This document shows, in pieces, positions 52,425 through 60,550 of a DNA stretch of 64,000 bases (position 1 is the stretch's first letter; each line of letters starts with the position of its first letter). The DNA lies in NCBI RefSeq assembly GCF_007971225.1, contig NZ_CP042435.1, forward strand, positions 3,041,501 through 3,105,500, given 5' to 3'. This stretch comes from Panacibacter ginsenosidivorans (GTDB taxonomy: Bacteria > Bacteroidota > Bacteroidia > Chitinophagales > Chitinophagaceae). A program made the translations under genes and the position numbers. The notes beneath the pieces are model-generated. The model did no database searches. It was not told where the DNA came from and was given only the letters and a program-made list of their open reading frames with translations.

Positions 52425-53471
52425 ATGACTGGTATAGACAATGTTCAACTTGAACAGGTGATCGTTCATAAAGTGGGTAATCCTTCCCGTGGTGAGCAAT
52501 TAAAGCTTTCTGTAAACCCGCTTACGCTGAATGATGAGCTGGTAAAAAGCATGCTCAACAAATATTTTCTTGGCGCCTTTAATGAAAATGAACACTATCA
52601 TTTCACACACCTGAGTGATGTAGGAATGAATGAAGTATATAATTATGTTACCAGTATTTTTCAGGACAAAAAAAGCTTTACTCAACAATCCTCATTGCTT
52701 GCACATTTTCTTTATAACAAAAGTACCCATGTAAAAGTGAAAGAAGGCGAATTGTATGTTGCCTCATTTAAAGATGTTCCTTTTGGTAACGACTTCATTG
52801 ATGCAGTTGGCATTTTTAAAAGCGAGACCAAAGAAACTTTCTTAAAAGTATTTGAACATGGCGAAAGCTGGGAAGTTATTGGTGAAGAAGGTATCAATAT
52901 CAATAAACTGGATAAAGGGTGTTTGGTATTTAATACAAACAAAGAAGATGGTTATGTTGTTTGCGTTGTTGATGCAACCAACAAACAGCAGGACGCACAA
53001 TACTGGGTAAAAGATTTTTTACAGGTTGAACCTTATGCAGATAGTTATCACAATACAAATAAGTATATGGATATGTGCAGGCTCTTCATCACCAATGATT
53101 ACGCAGATAAATTTGATGTAAATAAAACAGACCAGATAGACCTGATGAACCGTTCTGCTGAATATTTTAAAACCAAAGAGCAGTTTAGTTTAAATGAGTT
53201 CACTGAAGAAGTAATTCATCATCCTGAAGTTGCAGATTCGTTTGTACAGTTCAAAAAGAATTATGAAGTGTCAAGGCAATTTGAAATGGATGATGAATTT
53301 GATATTGATCTTGCTGCTGTAAAGAAACAGGCAAAAGTTTTTAAGAGTGTGTTGAAGCTTGATAAGAATTTCCATATTTATATTCATGGCCGAAGAGATA
53401 TGATCGAAAAAGGTTATGATGAATTAACGGGGAAGAAATTTTACAAACTATATTTTGAAGAAGAGAGTTAA
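52425..53471 (+). CDS. Nucleoid-associated protein (NdpA/YejK-like)
   Basis: 348 residues from the ATG at 52425; an earlier in-frame ATG at 52332 lies on the repeat arm. The protein matches the 37-kDa nucleoid-associated protein family: VQLEQVIVHKVGNPSRGEQLKLSV near the N-terminus, SLLAHFLYNKSTHVKVKEGELYVASF, VGIFKSETKETFLKVF and the C-terminal HIYIHGRRDMIEKGYDELTGKKFYKLYFEEE. Members bind DNA and associate with the nucleoid; the exact role is unclear. The gene is the only content of one repeat-arm interval. Confidence 0.88.
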   Translation: MTGIDNVQLEQVIVHKVGNPSRGEQLKLSVNPLTLNDELVKSMLNKYFLGAFNENEHYHFTHLSDVGMNEVYNYVTSIFQDKKSFTQQSSLLAHFLYNKSTHVKVKEGELYVASFKDVPFGNDFIDAVGIFKSETKETFLKVFEHGESWEVIGEEGININKLDKGCLVFNTNKEDGYVVCVVDATNKQQDAQYWVKDFLQVEPYADSYHNTNKYMDMCRLFITNDYADKFDVNKTDQIDLMNRSAEYFKTKEQFSLNEFTEEVIHHPEVADSFVQFKKNYEVSRQFEMDDEFDIDLAAVKKQAKVFKSVLKLDKNFHIYIHGRRDMIEKGYDELTGKKFYKLYFEEES

Positions 53472-53500
53472 TCTTTACAGTCGTTGAAATATTAGGTAAC

Positions 53501-53519
53501 GCACAAGAGTGCGACGCAA
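53501..53519. repeat. Right arm, type A core
   Basis: GCACAAGAGTGCGACGCAA, one change from A, followed by GTAAAGCTTAATACTTATTC. Confidence 0.87.
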
Positions 53520-53591
53520 GTAAAGCTTAATACTTATTCTTCTGCCCGTCACAATATCTTATATTTATATTCCATCAACAGTTTTGTATTT

Positions 53592-56108
53592 ATGCTGCAC
53601 GATGATCAAAATACCTTATTTACCCTTGCCGCGGATTTTATACATTACACTAATCGGTCTGTATTTCTTACCGGGCGTGCAGGCACTGGCAAAACAACTT
53701 TTCTAAAATACATAAAAGCAAACACGAACAAACAAACTGCGGTTGTAGCGCCAACAGGTGTGGCAGCAATCAATGCAGGAGGAGCAACCATTCATTCATT
53801 TTTCCAGCTACCGTTTACACCGTATGTGCCCGAAAGTAAAGGCTTTCAGCGCAGTGAGGAAAGTATTGACAGGCATCATTTACTGGGCAGAATAAAAATG
53901 AACAGCGACAGAAGAAAGGTTTTGCAGCAACTGGAACTATTGATCATTGATGAAATAAGCATGGTGCGTTGTGATGTGCTTGATGCGATTGATGTGGTGT
54001 TAAGACATTTTCGTTTTCGTTACAATGAACCATTTGGTGGTGTGCAGTTATTGTTTATCGGTGATATGTTTCAATTGCCACCCGTTGTGCAGGATGATGA
54101 ATGGAAAATATTGTCACCATTTTATAAAAGCCCTTTTTTCTTTGATAGTAAAGTTTTAAAAGATGATGAACCGGTGCATATTGAATTGAATAAAATTTAC
54201 CGGCAGAATGAACAACGGTTTATTGATTTATTGAATAAAGTGCGCAACAATGAAATGGATGAAGAAGGATTCAATTTGCTGAACAGCAGGTATGATGCAT
54301 TCTTTCAGCCTTCGCAGCATGATGGTTACATAACGCTTACAACACACAATCACAAAGCAGATATAATTAATGCGGAAGAGGTTGGAAAATTAAAGAGCAA
54401 TTTTGTTTCTTACAAAGCAATAATAACAGGTGAGTTCTACGAAAAAAGTTACCCCGCAGAAGAATTGCTGCAACTGAAAGTTGACGCACAAGTAATGATG
54501 ATAAAGAATGATGCAGAGAAAAAATATTTCAATGGCAAGATAGGCACTATAACAAAACTGGAAAATGAAATTGTGCATGTGCAATGTAAGGGCGATACTT
54601 TTCCCATTGAAGTAAAACGGGAAAAGTGGGAGAATATCCGTTATACGTTAAACCCGTCAACACAGCAGGTTGAAGAAGATGTTATCGGAACGTTTGAGCA
54701 GTTTCCATTAAGGCTTGCATGGGCAATTACTATTCATAAAAGCCAGGGCCTGACTTTTGAAAAAGCCGTAATCGATGCCGGTGCTGCATTTGCAAGCGGG
54801 CAAGTATATGTTGCATTAAGCCGTTGTACAACACTTGGTGGTATTGTTTTAAAAAGCAGGATTAATAATAACGGTTTAAAAAATGACGAACGCATTGTAC
54901 AATTTTCCAGGCAAAAAGACGTAGCCACACAATTAGCATATGCATTAAATGAATCAAAGAAAGCTTACCAGTCTGTTGTGCTGAAGACATTGTTTGATCT
55001 GAATGCAATTTCAAAAGCTGTTGAACCTTTTAAAAAATATGTTCAAGAAACGCTCAAAGATTTTAACGAAGAAGCTTTAGTATGGACGGAAATGCTTGAA
55101 GAAAAAATATCTCAACTGCAGGAAGTGGCTGATAAATTTCAGCCGCAATTAAAACTATTACTGGATGAAAAAGCATTACCCGAACAAAATGAAAATTTAC
55201 AGAAGAGAATAATCGCTGCTTCAAAGTATTTTGCTGAGCATTTGCAAAACCTTTCACAGTATTTGCTTTCGTCTGTTGCTGTTACAGACAGCAAACAAAA
55301 AGCCATGGTGTATAACATGATATTACAGGATGTGCACATAGCCATTGCACAAAAACTGCATGCAATGAAAGGATTAGAGCATGGTTTCAATGCAGAAGCA
55401 TTTGCGATGCACAAGAAAAAATTTGTGTCGGCAAACTTAAAAGTAAATGCATATTCTGCTGCCAATAAAACATTCAAAACAGATTCAGTACATCCTGCAC
55501 TGTATCAGCAGTTGAGGGTGTTGCGTGATAAGATTTGCGCACAGAAAGACATACCCGTTTATCTTGTTGCTTCAGGCGCCACGCTGGATGAACTTACACG
55601 TTACCTGCCGCAAACAGTGCAGGAACTTGCACAGATCAGCGGTTTTGGAAAAGCAAAACTCGAAAGCTATGGCCAGCAATTTCTTGATATAATTATAGCG
55701 TATTGCAACCAACGCAATCTTACTTCTCAGGTACATGAGAAGATACCCAAAAAAGAAAGGAGGGAAAAAGATCCAAATAAAGAAAAGACTGATACAAAAC
55801 TTGAAACCTATAAGTTGTATCAAGAAGGGAAAACAATTAAGGAAATTGCGGAAGCAAGAAATTTATCTGTCGGCACAATCGAAGGTCATCTTGCGCATTA
55901 TGTTTCGCAGGGAAATATTTCTATTGAAGAGCTTGTTAGCAAAGAAAAGATTTTATTAATAGAACCGCTGGCAAAAAATTTTGAAGGCAATGCTGTTAAT
56001 CCTTTAAAGCAACAATTGGGAAATGATGTCAGTTATGGAGAAATAAAACTGGTAATTGCTTCTTTAGAATATTTGAAAACAAAAAACAATGAACAAGAAA
56101 TTTTGTAA
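53592..56108 (+). CDS. PIF1/RecD-like DNA helicase with HRDC and HTH domains
   Basis: 838 residues. The superfamily 1B helicase core (about 1-450) has Walker A GRAGTGKTTFLKY, motif Ia VVAPTGVAAINAGGATIHSFF, motif II LLIIDEISMVRCDVLD, motif III LLFIGDMFQLPPV, motif V-VI WAITIHKSQGLTFEKAVID and YVALSRCTTLGGI. A helical linker is followed by an HRDC domain (LYQQLRVLRDKICAQKDIPVYLVASGATLDEL...ISGFGKAKLESYG) and a C-terminal HTH_40-type domain (YQEGKTIKEIAEARNLSVGTIEGHLAHYV). It is a 5'-3' DNA helicase for repair or replication; this domain set is common in Bacteroidota. Confidence 0.93.
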   Translation: MLHDDQNTLFTLAADFIHYTNRSVFLTGRAGTGKTTFLKYIKANTNKQTAVVAPTGVAAINAGGATIHSFFQLPFTPYVPESKGFQRSEESIDRHHLLGRIKMNSDRRKVLQQLELLIIDEISMVRCDVLDAIDVVLRHFRFRYNEPFGGVQLLFIGDMFQLPPVVQDDEWKILSPFYKSPFFFDSKVLKDDEPVHIELNKIYRQNEQRFIDLLNKVRNNEMDEEGFNLLNSRYDAFFQPSQHDGYITLTTHNHKADIINAEEVGKLKSNFVSYKAIITGEFYEKSYPAEELLQLKVDAQVMMIKNDAEKKYFNGKIGTITKLENEIVHVQCKGDTFPIEVKREKWENIRYTLNPSTQQVEEDVIGTFEQFPLRLAWAITIHKSQGLTFEKAVIDAGAAFASGQVYVALSRCTTLGGIVLKSRINNNGLKNDERIVQFSRQKDVATQLAYALNESKKAYQSVVLKTLFDLNAISKAVEPFKKYVQETLKDFNEEALVWTEMLEEKISQLQEVADKFQPQLKLLLDEKALPEQNENLQKRIIAASKYFAEHLQNLSQYLLSSVAVTDSKQKAMVYNMILQDVHIAIAQKLHAMKGLEHGFNAEAFAMHKKKFVSANLKVNAYSAANKTFKTDSVHPALYQQLRVLRDKICAQKDIPVYLVASGATLDELTRYLPQTVQELAQISGFGKAKLESYGQQFLDIIIAYCNQRNLTSQVHEKIPKKERREKDPNKEKTDTKLETYKLYQEGKTIKEIAEARNLSVGTIEGHLAHYVSQGNISIEELVSKEKILLIEPLAKNFEGNAVNPLKQQLGNDVSYGEIKLVIASLEYLKTKNNEQEIL

Positions 56109-56118
56109 ACAAGCTGCA

Positions 56119-56244
56119 ATATTTCTATGATGCATTGTTGTGTCACTCACGTGTACGTTCTTATCTATGCCGGACAATGAACAAAGTGTACAAGAGTGCG
56201 ACGCAAGTAAAGTTCAATAGCTGTAAATAGCCAGGCTCATAAAA
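56119..56244. repeat. Compact inverted repeat element, B/A pair
   Basis: Left B core 56138-56156 (one change) after TATGATGCATTG. Right exact A core 56188-56206 followed by GTAAAGTTCAATAGC and ATAGCCAGGCTCATAAAA. It lies between convergent genes. Confidence 0.9.
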
Positions 56245-56247
56245 TTC

Positions 56248-57318
56248 CTATACATCATTTACTAAAAGCGCCTTTGCAATAATTTCTTTCAGTTTTGATT
56301 CCTTTTCTGAAAGTTTATTCAGCAAGGTAATTTGATTGATGGCGCGGTTTAAATTATGTGTTTCATATTTTGCACCGTAATAAATATCATTGTTAAGATA
56401 GTCTGCCATAAAGCGGAGCGCCTGCATATAGATCATAAACTTACCTGCGTAAATAAAATGATCTTTTTCTGTTTCAGTAAGTTCTTGCTGCATCTCGCTG
56501 AGATAGCCATTTACAATAGCTTCAAAATAATCTTCGCGTATATCTATTTTAGAAAAATCTGTTTCTTCTTCACCTGCAGGTGAAAGATAAGTACGCATCA
56601 TATCACCGACATCGCTTATAAAATACCCCGGCATTACAGTGTCAAGATCAATTACACAAAGGCCTTTGTTATTGCTGTTAAATAATACATTGCTGATCTT
56701 GGTATCATGATGTGTAACCCTTTTTTTAAAGCATGGGTTAACAAGAATATTTTCATACTCATCAACGATATGCCTGTAGGAAATAAGTGTCTCAATAAAG
56801 CTGGCTGCATTGGCAAGCCTTTCTTTAGTAGCCTTAGAAACTGATTGCTCAAACTGTTGATAACGTAAAGAAAGATTGTGAAAATCGGGAAGGGTTATTT
56901 TAAGTTTCGAAGTATCGAAACCAGACAACAGTTTTGTAAATTTTCCAAATTGTTTTGCTGCTTCATAGGCCAGTTCTTTACGCTCAACTATTGTATAAGA
57001 ATGGGAACCCTCCACAAAAGTGAACAGGCGATAACTTGAATGATCATCCGGTTCTACAAGGCCTTTCTGGTTTGTTGTATAAATAGGTTTTGTAAAAAGA
57101 TAATCAGGATAATGAATAGTTAAGTATTCTGCAAGTGATCTTATATTATTATCTATACCATGTGGTTCAGTAAAAACATGCTTATTTATTTTTTGCAGGA
57201 TGTACTTTTTGCCTGCATGTTTTATCAGCCATGTATGATTGATGAGACCGCTGCCAAAATCCTCTGTTTCGACATCTTCCCCTTTTATGTTGAACTCCTT
57301 TAAAATATCGGACGTCAT
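56248..57318 (-). CDS. Aminoglycoside-phosphotransferase-fold sugar kinase, NahK-like
   Basis: 356 residues. The N-lobe has GSGLINHTWLIKHAGKKYILQKIN, where the lysine would bind ATP. The C-lobe has the catalytic loop VTHHDTKISNVLFN (H-x-D-x(4)-N) and the metal motif VIDLDTVMPGYFISDVGDMMRT. Length and pattern resemble N-acetylhexosamine 1-kinase (NahK), which makes GlcNAc-1-P or GalNAc-1-P. Related APH proteins act on other sugars or antibiotics, so the assignment is tentative. It lies directly downstream of the LacI gene, with a perfect palindrome and a -7 element in the 100-bp gap. Confidence 0.72.
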   Translation of the reverse strand: MTSDILKEFNIKGEDVETEDFGSGLINHTWLIKHAGKKYILQKINKHVFTEPHGIDNNIRSLAEYLTIHYPDYLFTKPIYTTNQKGLVEPDDHSSYRLFTFVEGSHSYTIVERKELAYEAAKQFGKFTKLLSGFDTSKLKITLPDFHNLSLRYQQFEQSVSKATKERLANAASFIETLISYRHIVDEYENILVNPCFKKRVTHHDTKISNVLFNSNNKGLCVIDLDTVMPGYFISDVGDMMRTYLSPAGEEETDFSKIDIREDYFEAIVNGYLSEMQQELTETEKDHFIYAGKFMIYMQALRFMADYLNNDIYYGAKYETHNLNRAINQITLLNKLSEKESKLKEIIAKALLVNDV

Positions 57319-57355
57319 ACTAAATTATGGCAAATGATAAATGATCAATACCATT

Positions 57356-57363
57356 CAAATGTA
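57356..57363 (-). promoter_or_regulatory. -7 element of the NahK-like kinase gene
   Basis: TACATTTG on the minus strand fits TAnnTTTG, 37 nt upstream of the start codon. The -33 region is weak. Confidence 0.45.
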
Positions 57364-57389
57364 GGTATGAAAAGATAAGTTAGCACAAT

Positions 57390-57399
57390 CAAACGTTTG
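57390..57399. promoter_or_regulatory. LacI-type operator candidate
   Basis: CAAACGTTTG is a perfect 10-bp palindrome with central CG, as in LacI-family sites. It lies about 27 bp upstream of the kinase -7 element and just after the lacI-type gene. Confidence 0.5.
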
Positions 57400-57418
57400 C
57401 ACGGAAAAACTATAAGTC

Positions 57419-58438
57419 TTAGCCATTGTACACTACAAGCTGGGAATCGAGAATGATCTTATAATTGGTGGGTGCAGCTTCTTCTTCATTTTTATCAAGA
57501 AGCTCTAAAAGCATTTCAGTTGCTTTCTGGCCTTGTTTATACGGATATTGTTCTACCGACGCCATAGGACAATACTTTAGATAGTGCGTAAAAGGAAGAT
57601 TGGCATAACTTACAAAACACACATCTTTATTGATCTTTATTTTTTGCTGATGTGCGTAATGCATGGCATCCATGGCTACATAATCGTTGAATACCACAAT
57701 AGCCGTAACTTTTCTTTTGTGCGCAAGCAATTCTTTTGTTGCTTTGATATTTCCTTCCGGCGAAAGATCTGTATTTACGACAAGTGATGGGTCGAACTTT
57801 ATTCTGTTCTTTATTAATGCCTGCACATACCCTTCCTGTCTTTCTTTGCAGGCAAAAAGGTTTTCGGGGCCATTTAGTAAACCTATTACGCGATGGCCTT
57901 TTTCTAAAAGAAATTTTACTGCCTGCATAGTACCAGAAATCATATTGCAGGCTACATAATGTATGTCCTGCACTTTAGGGATTCTATCAAAAAAGACTAC
58001 AGGAATGTTCGCTTTCTTTAGCATTTCAAAATGCTCATAAGTGGCAGTGTTCTTTGAAATTGAAATAAGCATACCATCCACCCGATGTATCTTCATCTTT
58101 TCTACCAGTTGCTTTTCTTTTTCCACATCATCGTGCGATTGCCCTAATAATACTGTGTATTTATTTTTATAAGTTACATCTTCTATACCGCTAATGGCTT
58201 CTGAAAAAAATGATTCTGCAAGATGTGGTAAGATAACACCTATAGTAAATGTTTTACGCTGCTGAAAAAAGATAGCGGTTTGATTAGGTTCATAATTTAG
58301 TTCTTTGGCTAGTTGCTTTACCTGTGTTTTGGTTCGCAGGCCAATGCTGGAATGATCATGCAATGCTCTTGATACCGTAGAAACAGAAATGTTTAAACGC
58401 TTTGCTATTTCCTTGATAGTTGGCTGTTTGGATCTCAT
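57419..58438 (-). CDS. LacI family transcriptional regulator
   Basis: 339 residues, the usual size. The N-terminal helix-turn-helix reads TIKEIAKRLNISVSTVSRALHDHSSIG, followed by the hinge helix LNYEPNQTAI. The periplasmic-binding-protein-like effector domain has IGVILPHLAESFFSEAISGIE, GLLNGPENLFACKERQEGYVQAL and AIVVFNDYVAMDAMHYAHQQ. It would repress or activate sugar genes in response to a sugar. The adjacent NahK-like kinase gene, with an operator-like palindrome in front, is the most likely target, so the inducer may be an amino sugar. Confidence 0.93.
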   Translation of the reverse strand: MRSKQPTIKEIAKRLNISVSTVSRALHDHSSIGLRTKTQVKQLAKELNYEPNQTAIFFQQRKTFTIGVILPHLAESFFSEAISGIEDVTYKNKYTVLLGQSHDDVEKEKQLVEKMKIHRVDGMLISISKNTATYEHFEMLKKANIPVVFFDRIPKVQDIHYVACNMISGTMQAVKFLLEKGHRVIGLLNGPENLFACKERQEGYVQALIKNRIKFDPSLVVNTDLSPEGNIKATKELLAHKRKVTAIVVFNDYVAMDAMHYAHQQKIKINKDVCFVSYANLPFTHYLKYCPMASVEQYPYKQGQKATEMLLELLDKNEEEAAPTNYKIILDSQLVVYNG

Positions 58439-58500
58439 ACCAATTACGAATAAATTATAGTTGGCGAAAGGTATGGATTATTGCCGAGTAAAATTATGAA

Positions 58501-58519
58501 GTACAAGTGAGTGACACAA
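58501..58519. repeat. Single right arm, type B core
   Basis: Exact GTACAAGTGAGTGACACAA, followed by CGAAAGCCTGATAGCAG. No left arm faces it. Confidence 0.84.
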
Positions 58520-58555
58520 CGAAAGCCTGATAGCAGCAATGCGGCCGGAAACAAA

Positions 58556-58584
58556 AAAACCATCATAAGCGCTATGATGGTTCT
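58556..58584 (-). terminator. Terminator of the DUF3078 gene
   Basis: AACCATCATA (58558-58567) and TATGATGGTT (58573-58582) form a 10-bp stem; on the minus strand seven T follow. Confidence 0.9.
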
Positions 58585-58604
58585 AAGTATTTTCTGAAGA
58601 TACT

Positions 58605-59534
58605 TTACAGTTTTACCAGTATGCCTACACCAAATAATGATTGTATTTGCAAGCGGGGTGAATTTTTGTTTGGGCCGAATTGCCTTACATCGTCATCATA
58701 GATCATTGCGAGGCTGTAAGTAGCAGACAGCACTTTTGAAAGCTTGGCAGTAAAAAGGTTGGTCATGTATAAATCTATATTACCTGGGTTATGACGATAA
58801 TTTGAAAACAGATCAAGCTTTCCCTGGTATGTAACAACCTTACCAAGTTGGGCCGTGTAATTAATGCTTACGTATGCGCCAAACTGAAAATCACTTTTTT
58901 TGCCTGCTTCCAAACCGTATAGTGTGGATAGTACAGTATCTTTTACCAGTACCCATCTTGCTGTAACCGGTGAAACAAAGATGGACAGATTGGGAACTGG
59001 TTTATAATCAAGACCCGGGCTTAGTAATACATAAGCAGGTGCAAATAAATTAGAAGTATAAATTTTTGTAGTAGCATCAGGATAACTGTATCCTTTAAAG
59101 AATTGTGTTCTAACATTCCCCAATAAACTGAGGTTGAGTTTTGAATTTAAAGCATAGCCATATTTGGAGAGTATATCTATACGGTCATCTACCTTGCGTG
59201 TACCAAGGCTGGTTGTTTTTACATAACCCAGATAAAAATCAACATTATTGTCCCAACTGTTTTTATCCTTTTTGTAAAAAGCGTGTGCATTTATAAAAGT
59301 ATTGGCAGAAAGGGAGAATTCATCTCCACCTGCTGCCCAGTTGCTTAATGAGCCCTGCGCTATATTCAAACTAAAAGTGCCGCCCGTTTTCCACTGTTTA
59401 GGTATGGTGTCGTTTGGATCTTTTGCAATTGTTTTGCCGGATTCTGTTTGCAGAGTTTTGATGGTTTGGTCTTGCGCATAGGTTATAGCAACAGTGAGGA
59501 TAATGAATGAAATGACCATTAGTGCTTTCTTCAT
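58605..59534 (-). CDS. DUF3078 outer-membrane protein
   Basis: 309 residues from the ATG at 59534, which opens a signal peptide (KALMVISFIILTVAITYAQ). The mature protein shows alternating hydrophobic beta-strands ending in an aromatic/leucine tail (QSLFGVGILVKL). The segment WKTGGTFSLNIAQGSLSNWAAGGDEFSLSAN is the DUF3078 hallmark. These are small outer-membrane barrels of Bacteroidota with unknown function. An in-frame ATG at 59639 is rejected because it lies in the terminator of the RNA gene upstream. Confidence 0.88.
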   Translation of the reverse strand: MKKALMVISFIILTVAITYAQDQTIKTLQTESGKTIAKDPNDTIPKQWKTGGTFSLNIAQGSLSNWAAGGDEFSLSANTFINAHAFYKKDKNSWDNNVDFYLGYVKTTSLGTRKVDDRIDILSKYGYALNSKLNLSLLGNVRTQFFKGYSYPDATTKIYTSNLFAPAYVLLSPGLDYKPVPNLSIFVSPVTARWVLVKDTVLSTLYGLEAGKKSDFQFGAYVSINYTAQLGKVVTYQGKLDLFSNYRHNPGNIDLYMTNLFTAKLSKVLSATYSLAMIYDDDVRQFGPNKNSPRLQIQSLFGVGILVKL

Positions 59535-59565
59535 AATTATTATTTTGGTGAGCAAAGTGTTGCAA

Positions 59566-59573
59566 CAAAAGTA
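59566..59573 (-). promoter_or_regulatory. -7 element of the DUF3078 gene
   Basis: TACTTTTG on the minus strand matches TAnnTTTG, about 31 nt upstream of the start codon. Confidence 0.5.
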
Positions 59574-59627
59574 AAAGATTGTGAGCAGAAAAATTATGAT
59601 ACACAACAGGTGCCAATGGAGTTCTAC

Positions 59628-59663
59628 AAAAAAAGCCACTGAAAAGTTCAGTGGCTTTTTATT
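59628..59663. terminator. Strong terminator after the tRNA-like RNA
   Basis: AAAAAGCCACTGAA (59630-59643) and TTCAGTGGCTTTTT (59647-59660) are perfect inverted copies around AAG. It lies 8 nt after the 3' end of the minus-strand RNA. Confidence 0.93.
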
Positions 59664-59668
59664 TTAGC

Positions 59669-59843
59669 TGTAGGGGTAGGATTCGAACCTACACGGGGCA
59701 GTTAGCCAAAGTGCAAAGAAGATTTTAGTGGTCAACCCTGGTCGGCCTAACCATTGGTCGGTCGGCTCTACACTTCGTTTATCCTGTTATCCCCACCCCC
59801 GAGACGAGAGGGCATGTCTGCCAAAGAGTTTCATCACCCCACA
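59669..59843 (-). ncRNA. Large tRNA-like RNA with giant variable region
   Basis: On the minus strand the 5' end TGTGGGG (59843-59837) pairs with the 3' CCCTACA (59675-59669) with one G-T wobble. After TG, a D-arm ATG/CAT has the loop AAACTCTTTGGCAGA, close to the tRNA-Leu D-loop. CCCTC/GGGGG then closes the loop TCGTCTC, where the usual T33 is C. The T-arm GTAGG/CCTAC has loop TTCGAAT. Between anticodon-like stem and T-arm are 103 nt, based on GGGG (59794-59791) facing CCCC (59698-59695) and holding several short hairpins. A promoter-like sequence precedes it and a strong terminator follows. It could be a tRNA-derived regulatory RNA, an interrupted tRNA or a decayed gene. Confidence 0.55.
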
Positions 59844-59875
59844 ATTTTAAACGCTTATCTTGCGTTTTGGAACTG

Positions 59876-59908
59876 CAATATTAAAGAAAGAATTCTTTTC
59901 ATTACAAA
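59876..59908 (-). promoter_or_regulatory. Promoter candidate of the tRNA-like RNA
   Basis: On the minus strand TTTG (59908-59905) and TAATATTG (59883-59876, one change from TAnnTTTG) are 21 bp apart, about 32 nt before the RNA 5' end. Confidence 0.35.
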
Positions 59909-59993
59909 TATTTCAATAAAAATTTTGAAAATATAGATAAATTCTAAATATTTGCACCATCTATTCGAAAACATCAAAAAACCTGCCTTGAAA

Positions 59994-60464
59994 ATGAGTC
60001 ATAAAGTAAATTTGGATAAGCTCGATTACCAGATCATTCAGGAAATGATGGAGAATGCCGAAATCTCTTATGCTGATCTGGGCAAAAAATTATTTGTCTC
60101 CGGCGGCACTATTCATGTACGTATCAAAAAACTGGAAGAAGTTGGAATTGTTAAAGGTACAAAACTAAGTGTCGACCTCAAAGCATTGGGTTATGATGTG
60201 ATCGCTTTTATTGGCATTTACCTTGAAAAAAGTTCTCTCTACGATACCGTGGCCAAAGACCTGCGAAAAATTCCTGAAATTGTGCGCCTTAATTATACCA
60301 CAGGAAACTACAGCATGTTTGCAGAAGTAGTATGCAAAGACATCCAGCAACTGCGTTTCGTTTTGCACGATGAACTTCAAAAAATAAAAGGCATCGAACG
60401 CACCGAAACATTTATATCCCTCGACGAAAGCTTTAGCAGAAATGTAATTGCTAGCGGAGAATAA
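59994..60464 (+). CDS. Lrp/AsnC family transcriptional regulator
   Basis: 156 residues from the ATG at 59994; an in-frame ATG at 59952 adds 14 residues outside the family. The N-terminal helix-turn-helix reads LDKLDYQIIQEMMENAEISYADLGKKLFVSGGTIHVRIKKLEEVGIV. The C-terminal RAM domain has LGYDVIAFIGIYLEKSS, RKIPEIVRLNYTTGNYSMFAEVVCKD and IKGIERTETFISLDE. Members respond to amino acids and form octamers. No amino-acid gene is adjacent, so the regulon is unknown. Confidence 0.93.
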   Translation: MSHKVNLDKLDYQIIQEMMENAEISYADLGKKLFVSGGTIHVRIKKLEEVGIVKGTKLSVDLKALGYDVIAFIGIYLEKSSLYDTVAKDLRKIPEIVRLNYTTGNYSMFAEVVCKDIQQLRFVLHDELQKIKGIERTETFISLDESFSRNVIASGE

Positions 60465-60502
60465 TTTTGGGAACAGACAGTTGTATGCTATGGCATCTTT
60501 TG

Positions 60503-60521
60503 TTGTGTCACTCACTTGTAC
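60503..60521. repeat. Left arm, type B core
   Basis: Exact TTGTGTCACTCACTTGTAC after GCTATGGCATCTTTTG. It faces the right A arm at 61473; the pair encloses the outer-membrane protein gene. Confidence 0.87.
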
Positions 60522-60550
60522 TGTCTACTTTTATGGCAACAAAAAATAGA

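Noticed and set aside
59791-59830. rRNA fragment (GGGGATAACAGG resembles a 23S segment)
   Set aside because: The similarity is limited to about 12 nt; neighbouring sequence does not match 23S rRNA.
59669-59843. tmRNA (ssrA)
   Set aside because: Too short, no tag reading frame ending in ALAA, and the acceptor sequence lacks the conserved tmRNA ends.
59754-59936. 60-codon open frame on the plus strand
   Set aside because: It lies over the tRNA-like RNA on the other strand and has no family features.
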